The notes under the pieces were generated by a model. The model saw only the letters and a program-made list of their open reading frames with translations. It was not told the origin of the DNA and made no database searches. DNA of 11,439 bases from Bacillota bacterium (lineage in GTDB: Bacteria; Bacillota; Clostridia; Christensenellales; UMGS416). The stretch lies in assembly GCA_023410875.1 (NCBI GenBank), contig JAEYPH010000090.1:1-11439 (forward strand), written 5' to 3'. Shown piece after piece: positions 8,601-11,439 of this stretch; position 1 is the first letter of the stretch, and each line of letters begins with the position of its first letter. The position numbers were made by a program, and so were the translations under genes.

Positions 8601-8748
8601 CATGAAGATGATAGGCCCTGAGCCCGATATGGATATGGGCGCTCCCGAGGGTGAAATGCCGCTGTTCCCGAAGATCACGACGACCGTGAAGGACTACGGA
8701 ATGACAGGCAAGGTGACGCTGGTTCCCTACGTAAAAGCCGTGATCTGA
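5695..8748 (+). CDS. GH106-like glycoside hydrolase (alpha-L-rhamnosidase family)
   Basis: This 1017-aa protein has the layout of family GH106, whose known members remove alpha-L-rhamnose from plant polysaccharides such as rhamnogalacturonan and from glycosides by inversion. AGGAGG lies 7 nt before the ATG. The N-terminal PEVRWWLAEG and DIQQVYDAGFGATEFL match the family opening. The catalytic barrel contains MYMDSLEL (D259, E262), the family-typical SRRGYDLTPYLP (283-294), AEISYG (E358), DGIETESLEF (E378, E380), SSETGA (E408) and GVSRTVLHGYS. The E residues are candidates for catalysis or calcium binding; which is which needs alignment to a solved member. A beta-sandwich (GH2 sugar-binding-like) lies near residues 880-985 (GTYTTTVTIPDGW, FVNGRPVPG). 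There is no signal peptide, so it is probably cytoplasmic and acts on imported oligosaccharides. It stands alone, with no transporter or regulator gene in view, so its substrate is not indicated by context. Confidence 0.8.
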   Translation: MDMFQSKLANPDIQYWPEVRWWLAEGFHTDETLKKDIQQVYDAGFGATEFLAMGEVGADSSRYGWGSEEWVHDSQLIIAETTARKMGASMTSGTNWSNANLITIVPDDRAAAKELDFTAVTVSAGATFSGTLEKAKIKKKNVHVQELIAVVAAKRVSQDGSAVWLCPDCLTVLTDQVADMNGDKVLAWTAPEDGDYELIAFWLHGTGQTASPSVSVSYTVNYIDRYGIDALIAYWNEEVLTPKLQADIKRNGRVQMYMDSLELSTYGRGGQFWGYHLLDEFRSRRGYDLTPYLPFVVKEEKGFFTFGKYKYYYEAQNADLLERIRNDLYQTMTELYIVNMLEPMKTWLHSVGMTLRAEISYGLPFEISIPGKYVDGIETESLEFASQIDSYRNLAGPAHLFNRLYSSETGATMMNFMMGLDFYTQIIFTQFAAGVSRTVLHGYSSIAGADESTQWPGHEGMLPIFSERFGSRQPAFRHYSAWTSMVARYQMILRQGKPRVDVGILRLDYQFNNLVMGMGMFAGMSEKTFYETGLLRNNEGIYWKDMTLQNNGYTYDYFAPQLLEDSDVAFRDGVISPDGPGYQALILYQEALPLSSAKVILAWARQGLPVVLVNGVTENLRIGVDKTHAKAAAKTPFHDKADDQLAEVIAALKVLPNVAEVDDQAKTMDALLALGVQPRARFTQANRNILTFLREDGDVKYLFAYNYMYPVKEAFTVKVAVDGVGKPYQINCWTGEVTELGIYEHIDGRTVVEITLQAGEATVIAIDVSKADALHAVYSDACEVLLEKGKLVIRATQSGAYTTKLTDGSTVTTELTVPDAIDLPIWDLTVEDWTMGEKVVILEDRGLGYATKEVYYETNKTPIAVGPTALLPWKDIQAVGPAVSGVGTYTTTVTIPDGWTGNNGVYLRLTTTNDCSFAVFVNGRPVPGADFDRLAVDLGGNLVSGENTIQVEVSSTLNNRLEDMGYYRNMKMIGPEPDMDMGAPEGEMPLFPKITTTVKDYGMTGKVTLVPYVKAVI

Positions 8749-8770
8749 ACATTGTCCTGAAACCAATCAA

Positions 8771-8802
8771 AAATCCGCGCCCTCGCAAGGCGCGGGTTTT
8801 TT
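8771..8802 (+). terminator. Terminator of the GH106-like gene
   Basis: The stem CCGCGCC (8775-8781) and GGCGCGG (8789-8795) is extended by A-T pairs and followed by six T (8797-8802). It lies 26 nt after the stop codon and is a textbook rho-independent terminator. Confidence 0.93.
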
Positions 8803-8843
8803 CACGTCACTGCGAAGATGACGACCTTATGGGCCAGATAGCG
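8802..8843 (-). repeat. Degenerate copy of the 3' end of the exchanger gene (tentative)
   Basis: Read on the minus strand, this stretch ends RYLAHKVVIFAVT followed by TGA. The cation exchanger ending at 9082 finishes GYLVFKVVSAVM followed by TGA. The DNA also matches: ACGACCTTA and CCAGATA occur in the same order 4-5 nt apart at 8821-8840 and 9098-9117. This could be the remnant of a duplicated or recombined gene end, or a dispersed sequence; the match is short, so chance is not excluded. Confidence 0.3.
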
Positions 8844-8844
8844 C

Positions 8845-8871
8845 AAAAAGCCCTCGCCAAATGGCGAGGGC
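8845..8871 (-). terminator. Minus-strand terminator downstream of the cation exchanger
   Basis: A perfect stem, GCCCTCGCC (8850-8858) and GGCGAGGGC (8863-8871), is followed on the minus strand by TTTTT (8849-8845). It faces the exchanger gene, whose stop is ~210 nt upstream. It overlaps no T-run on the plus strand, so it serves the minus strand and forms a convergent pair with the hydrolase terminator. Confidence 0.75.
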
Positions 8872-9081
8872 CCTCAATGAATGAAAAAGAACCTGAAGGA
8901 CTAAACCATCTTTGTTACCCTCCCATTCATGGGCTTAGTTTGTGAAACGGGCGACTGCTTAATTCATGATAATTCCGACTCTTATGGTAGAATTCTACAA
9001 ATGAAGGATTTGTTGCTAATAAACACTTCTGCCAATAACAAACAGTTCTTATGGTCTGTTCTCTCCAAAGCGCTGGTTCTT
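8872..9081. other. Intergenic AT-rich stretch without a gene
   Basis: No credible ORF is present. It would be the 3' untranslated part of the exchanger transcript. It contains the 12-bp palindrome GTAGAATTCTAC (8987-8998), a short inverted repeat CCCAT-TC-ATGGG (8922-8933), and two copies of CTTATGGT (8981-8988 and 9048-9055), the second inside an AACAG/CTGTT hairpin (9041-9060). No function is apparent. Confidence 0.6.
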
Positions 9082-10068
9082 TCACATGACCGCTGATACG
9101 ACCTTAAAGACCAGATAACCCACATAGGCAACCACCAGCACGATGCCTGCCCGGCGGCGGACTTGCCGGTGGGCCACGGAGACCACCAGAAGGAAGATGG
9201 TGTTGGCAACCATGGCCGCAGCGTCTACCCAAAGATCAGCGTCCACGGGGATCGGAGAGATCGCCGACGAGACGCCCAGAATCAGCAGGATGTTGAAGAT
9301 GTTGCTGCCGATGCAGTTGCCCAGCACAATCTCCGGTTCCTTTTTGCGCACCGCCATGAGGCTCGTGATGATCTCCGGCATCGTGGTGGCCAGCGCCACG
9401 ACGGTCAGGCCGATCAGCGTTTCGCTCAGGCCCAGGCTGCGGGCGATGTCGGCGCTGCTGCTGACCGTGAGCTGCCCGCCGGCGAACAGCCCGACCAGCG
9501 ACAGAATGGAATACAACCACAGCTTGCCCATGTTCGGCTGATCCGCGGCGGCCTGGGGCATGCCGTTGCCGTCGGCATCGGTATCGATGTCGCCTTCAAC
9601 GTCCAGCTGGATTTGCATGGAGCTGCCGGAGCTTTTTATGATATAGACCATAAAGGCGGCAAAGCCCGCCAACAGCAGCACGCCCTCCAGCCTGGAGAGC
9701 TGCCCGTCCAGAAACAGCATCGCGCACAGCGCCGCCTCCACGGCCAGCAGCATGGGGATTTCCCGCTTCACCACGCCGTCCTTCACGGCCAGCGGCAGCA
9801 GCAGGGCGGCCAGGCCGATGTTCAGCGAAAGATTGCTAAGCCCGCTGCCGATCACGTTGCCCAGCGTCAGCCGGTTGGCGTGCTGTATGCCCGACAGCAC
9901 GCCAACGGCCAGCTCCGGGGCGCTGGTGCCGAAGGCCACAACCGTGATGCCGATGATGAACGTGGACACGCCGTATCGCCGGGCGATCCTGGAGGACGAG
10001 TCGATGAGCACGTCGGCGCTCTTGATGATGATGACCAGGCCTACGGCCAGCAATAAGAACTGCAGCAT
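9082..10068 (-). CDS. CaCA-family cation exchanger (Na+/Ca2+ antiporter, YrbG-like)
   Basis: This 328-aa inner-membrane antiporter belongs to the Ca2+:cation antiporter family, which typically exports Ca2+ (sometimes other cations) in exchange for Na+, K+ or H+. The ATG at 10068 is 4 nt after GGGAGG; the frame extends to a GTG at 10083, but that codon lies beside the ribosome binding site and is unlikely to be used. The two inverted alpha-repeats are clear: alpha-1 ITVVAFGTSAPELAVGV with E52, ending GNVIGSGLSN, and alpha-2 LTVVALATTMPEIITSL with E232, ending GNCIGSNIFNI. The two Glu are the expected cation ligands. About ten membrane helices are likely. The hydrophilic central loop (about residues 148-185) contains an acidic DIDTDADGNG motif. 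The gene has its own promoter and a leader with a terminator. True substrate is not certain. Confidence 0.93.
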   Translation of the reverse strand: MLQFLLLAVGLVIIIKSADVLIDSSSRIARRYGVSTFIIGITVVAFGTSAPELAVGVLSGIQHANRLTLGNVIGSGLSNLSLNIGLAALLLPLAVKDGVVKREIPMLLAVEAALCAMLFLDGQLSRLEGVLLLAGFAAFMVYIIKSSGSSMQIQLDVEGDIDTDADGNGMPQAAADQPNMGKLWLYSILSLVGLFAGGQLTVSSSADIARSLGLSETLIGLTVVALATTMPEIITSLMAVRKKEPEIVLGNCIGSNIFNILLILGVSSAISPIPVDADLWVDAAAMVANTIFLLVVSVAHRQVRRRAGIVLVVAYVGYLVFKVVSAVM

Positions 10069-10130
10069 ACTGCCTCCCTGCACTTATGTTATGGTTTGCG
10101 CCGCCCCTACGGAAATACATCCGAACAAAC

Positions 10131-10166
10131 AAAAAAGCGGAGCAACTCCTCAAAGGAGCTCTCCAC
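10131..10166 (-). terminator. Leader terminator before the cation exchanger
   Basis: On the minus strand GTGGAG (10166-10161) pairs with CTCCGC (10142-10137), and AGCTCCT (10160-10154) pairs with AGGAGTT (10150-10144) around a TTG loop, with one bulged G. TTTTTT follows (10136-10131). It lies 62 nt before the exchanger start, so the gene can be expressed only by read-through, antitermination or another promoter. Confidence 0.8.
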
Positions 10167-10231
10167 CCTGCAAGCTCAAATCTTGAAACAGGAAACCCTG
10201 CCCAACCGGTCTGATGAGTTTATTCGATTGT
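10131..10231 (-). ncRNA. Leader RNA / attenuator upstream of the cation exchanger
   Basis: Transcription from the promoter at 10266-10238 would give about 100 nt ending at a strong terminator, all upstream of the exchanger ATG at 10068. Within it are small hairpins (CAGG-GTTT-CCTG, TCAA-GAT-TTGA). A GAGCT (10177-10173) can pair with AGCTC (10160-10156), the 5' arm of the terminator stem, so an antiterminator and a terminator form would exclude each other. This is the layout of a riboswitch or attenuator. I do not recognise a known aptamer: the yybP-ykoY (Mn2+), fluoride and c-di-AMP cores are not seen. A stand-alone small RNA is the alternative. Confidence 0.5.
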
Positions 10232-10237
10232 GCTACC

Positions 10238-10266
10238 ATTTTGCCGCGCTTGAGCGGCGCTGTCAA
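10238..10266 (-). promoter_or_regulatory. Promoter of the exchanger leader
   Basis: On the minus strand a perfect -35 TTGACA (10266-10261) is 17 nt from CAAAAT (10243-10238, 4/6 match). The spacer holds the palindrome CGCT-CA-AGCG inside a GCCGC/GCGGC inverted repeat, a possible operator. It lies 39 nt beyond the acetyltransferase stop codon. Confidence 0.65.
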
Positions 10267-10304
10267 GAGCATTCCAACGAGGATTGCCTGCGTGGCCAGC
10301 CGGG

Positions 10305-10775
10305 TTACAGCTCCAGCACATAGCGGCACACTTCCCGCTCGCCCCGCCGGTAGAGGTCGTGCTCCGGCGCGATGGCCTCGATGCCCTCCGGACGGGCGCC
10401 CAGCAGCTCCGCGGTGCGCCGGGAGGCCAGGTTGCCCGGGTTGCACGTGATCAGCACCCGGCGCAGGCCGTGCCGGCGGGCCAAAGGCAGCAGCAGGCGG
10501 CAGGCCTTGCTGGCGTAGCGATGGCCGCGGTGCGCCTCGCCGATGGCATAACCGATGTTGCCGGCGAAGCGCAGCGCATCGATGTCTCCCACGCGCAGGC
10601 TGATTTCGCCGACCGCTTCCTGGCTTGCGCGCAGGCAGATTTCAAAGGCATAGGCCGGCACAAAGCCGCGGGCGTCGTCGGCAGGCATCGTGTCCATGAG
10701 GCAAAGGGAAAGTTCTTCATCATACAGATCATCGGCGGCATCAAAGACAAAGGGATCATCCGTCGGCGCGCTCAC
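10305..10775 (-). CDS. GNAT-family N-acetyltransferase
   Basis: This 156-aa protein would transfer an acetyl group from acetyl-CoA to an unknown amine or protein N-terminus, in the cytoplasm. The acetyl-CoA-binding motif is visible as IGYAIGEAHRGHRYASKA, and the following LLPLARRHGLRRVLITCNPGNLASRRTAELLGA is typical of the RimJ/RimL-like branch of GNAT. I chose the GTG at 10775 because it overlaps the TGA of the upstream regulator as GTGA and follows AAAGGG in that gene; the open frame continues upstream only as an antisense-like shadow of the regulator. It is the second gene of the dtxR operon and probably translationally coupled. No clear terminator follows it. The substrate is unknown. Confidence 0.85.
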   Translation of the reverse strand: MSAPTDDPFVFDAADDLYDEELSLCLMDTMPADDARGFVPAYAFEICLRASQEAVGEISLRVGDIDALRFAGNIGYAIGEAHRGHRYASKACRLLLPLARRHGLRRVLITCNPGNLASRRTAELLGARPEGIEAIAPEHDLYRRGEREVCRYVLEL

Positions 10776-11155
10776 CTGTTTGCCGGCCCTTTGCGTAGAT
10801 ACCGCTCCACGGCTTTGATGGTCTCGTGGCTGATGACGTGCTCGATGGCGCAGGCGTCCTGTTCGGCGATGGCCGGCTCCACGCCCAGCACCTCGATGAA
10901 AAAGCGCTGCAGCGCCGCGTGCTTGCCGCTGACCAGGCGGGCGAGGGCCTCGCCTTGCGGCGTCAGCGTGATCTCCTGATACTTCTCGTTGGTGATCAGT
11001 CCCTTGTCCGACAGCACGGCCATGGCGTTGTTGGCGCTGGCCTTGGTCACGCCCATGCGCGTGGCGATGTCGGTCAGGCGAGCGCCGCTGGCCGCCTGCG
11101 ACAGCTCGTAGACGGCTTCCAGATAGTTTTCCATGGACACGGTCAGCTTTTCCAA
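10772..11155 (-). CDS. DtxR/MntR-family metal-dependent transcriptional repressor
   Basis: The protein binds DNA when loaded with Fe2+ or Mn2+ and represses metal-uptake genes. I prefer a TTG start at 11155 (127 aa) because AGGAGA lies 6 nt upstream; an ATG at 11191 in the same frame lies inside the promoter -10 box. SMENYLEAVYEL opens the winged helix, with the recognition region about residues 25-54 (RLTDIATRMGVTKASANNAM). Metal ligands line up with DtxR: H79, C102, E105, H106 (DACAIEHVIS), while position 10 is Asn instead of Met (DtxR) or Asp (MntR D8). Cys at 102 resembles iron-type DtxR/IdeR rather than MntR, which has Glu there. The C-terminal SH3-like domain of DtxR is absent, as in MntR. 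It is first in an operon with the acetyltransferase. Confidence 0.92.
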   Translation of the reverse strand: MEKLTVSMENYLEAVYELSQAASGARLTDIATRMGVTKASANNAMAVLSDKGLITNEKYQEITLTPQGEALARLVSGKHAALQRFFIEVLGVEPAIAEQDACAIEHVISHETIKAVERYLRKGPANR

Positions 11156-11169
11156 GATATTCTCCTGCC

Positions 11170-11195
11170 ATGATGCTTTAACGATTATCATAGCA
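11170..11195 (-). promoter_or_regulatory. Extended -10 promoter and possible operator of the dtxR operon
   Basis: On the minus strand TGCTATGAT (11195-11187) is an extended -10 box; the -35 position holds only a weak TTCCTT (11215-11210, 17-nt spacer). The -10 overlaps an imperfect inverted repeat with arms ATGAT and ATCAT (11170-11191) that could be the binding site for self-repression. The operator is inferred and does not match the DtxR consensus well. Confidence 0.4.
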
Positions 11196-11244
11196 CGATT
11201 GATGGGAACAAGGAACCCTTTTTACAACATGCTATCATGCGGGT

Positions 11245-11275
11245 GAATTGCAACTTTAATCGCCGCACCCCCGAC
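11245..11275. repeat. Probable terminal inverted repeat of an IS30-family element
   Basis: Just beyond the transposase stop, the sequence GAATTGCAACTTTAATCG and the following GC-rich bases have the position and look of an IS30-family end. The exact outer boundary and target duplication cannot be fixed because the other end is outside the window. It would place the insertion about 30 bp upstream of the weak dtxR -35 region. Confidence 0.45.
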
Positions 11276-11281
11276 AACGAA

Positions 11282-11439
11282 CTACAATGTCATTGAAAAG
11301 ACCTGATCTGGCGTCTTGTATCCCAAACTTCTTCTGGGATAAAGGTTCATCCATCGCTGAATCCGTAGAATGTCCTGTTCCGAGTAAGTGCTGATTCGCG
11401 ACCCTTTGGGTATAAATCGCCGAATCATGCGGTTTGCGT
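11282..11439 (-). CDS. IS30-family transposase, C-terminal fragment
   Basis: The last 52 residues of a DDE transposase are visible before the window edge, ending with TAG at 11284-11282. The sequence NRMIRRFIPKGSRIS, then RWMNLYPRRSLGYKTPDQVF, is the characteristic C-terminus of IS30-family transposases, which cut and join IS ends. The visible part has no frameshift, so the element may be intact beyond the window. Transcription runs toward the dtxR operon on the same strand. Confidence 0.9.
   Translation of the reverse strand, partial: ANRMIRRFIPKGSRISTYSEQDILRIQRWMNLYPRRSLGYKTPDQVFSMTL

Noticed and set aside
6736..8766. Long minus-strand open frame (676 codons) opposite the hydrolase gene
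   Set aside because: It is antisense to a well-recognised GH106-like protein, is rich in His/Gly/Val as expected of a shadow frame in GC-rich DNA, and has no ribosome binding site or known domain.
9163..10056. Plus-strand open frame opposite the cation exchanger
   Set aside because: Antisense to a clear membrane antiporter; Gln/His/Arg-rich shadow composition.
10150..10446. Minus-strand open frame overlapping the acetyltransferase end and the leader
   Set aside because: Mostly a shadow of the acetyltransferase in another frame; the part in the leader crosses a promoter and terminator and has no start signal.
11179..11193. Fur box near the dtxR start (TGATAAT half-site)
   Set aside because: Only one half of the 7-1-7 Fur repeat matches; the second half agrees at 3 of 7 positions.

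Overview
The window looks like chromosomal DNA from a GC-rich, motile, Gram-positive-type anaerobe, most likely a member of the Clostridia. The reasons are strong Shine-Dalgarno sites (GGAGG/GGGAGG) before nearly every gene, consensus sigma-A promoters, compact rho-independent terminators, a short DtxR-type regulator, an IS30-family element and a cytoplasmic GH106-like glycosidase. I cannot name a genus. Most of the window is GC-rich; the first ~1.2 kb and several intergenic stretches are clearly AT-rich.

Layout, left to right. (a) 1-1207: an AT-rich segment with the start of a small basic protein running off the left edge (minus strand) and a 348-aa protein of unknown function (plus strand) with a weak PIN-nuclease-like pattern. 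This is probably foreign DNA. (b) 1214-3033: motA-motB (minus strand), the flagellar stator operon, with ATGA start/stop overlap, its own sigma-A-like promoter and a terminator. (c) 3108-5180: metG, methionyl-tRNA synthetase (plus strand), driven by a perfect TTGACA-N17-TATAAT promoter and closed by a strong terminator. (d) 5181-5694: a 500-bp region without a normal gene but full of hairpins. It ends in a near-identical second copy of the metG terminator and is a candidate small structured RNA, with a possible 21-codon ORF at its 5' side. (e) 5695-8802: a 1017-aa GH106-like glycoside hydrolase (alpha-L-rhamnosidase family) and its terminator. (f) 8845-10266: a CaCA-family Na+/Ca2+ (cation) exchanger (minus strand). 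It is preceded by a good promoter and a ~100-nt leader ending in a strong terminator, which looks like a transcription attenuator or unrecognised riboswitch. Its central loop carries an EF-hand-like acidic motif. (g) 10305-11195: a two-gene operon (minus strand) of a DtxR-type metal-dependent repressor and a GNAT acetyltransferase, coupled by a GTGA overlap. (h) about 11245-11439: the transposase end of an IS30-family element that runs off the right edge, ending just upstream of the dtxR promoter.

The genes do not form one pathway. They are independent transcription units: motility, translation, polysaccharide use, cation homeostasis, metal regulation and mobile DNA. The most unusual parts are the two unexplained RNA-like regions (5282-5500 and 10131-10231) and the AT-rich gene at the left edge. 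No CRISPR array, tRNA, rRNA or complete defence system was seen.
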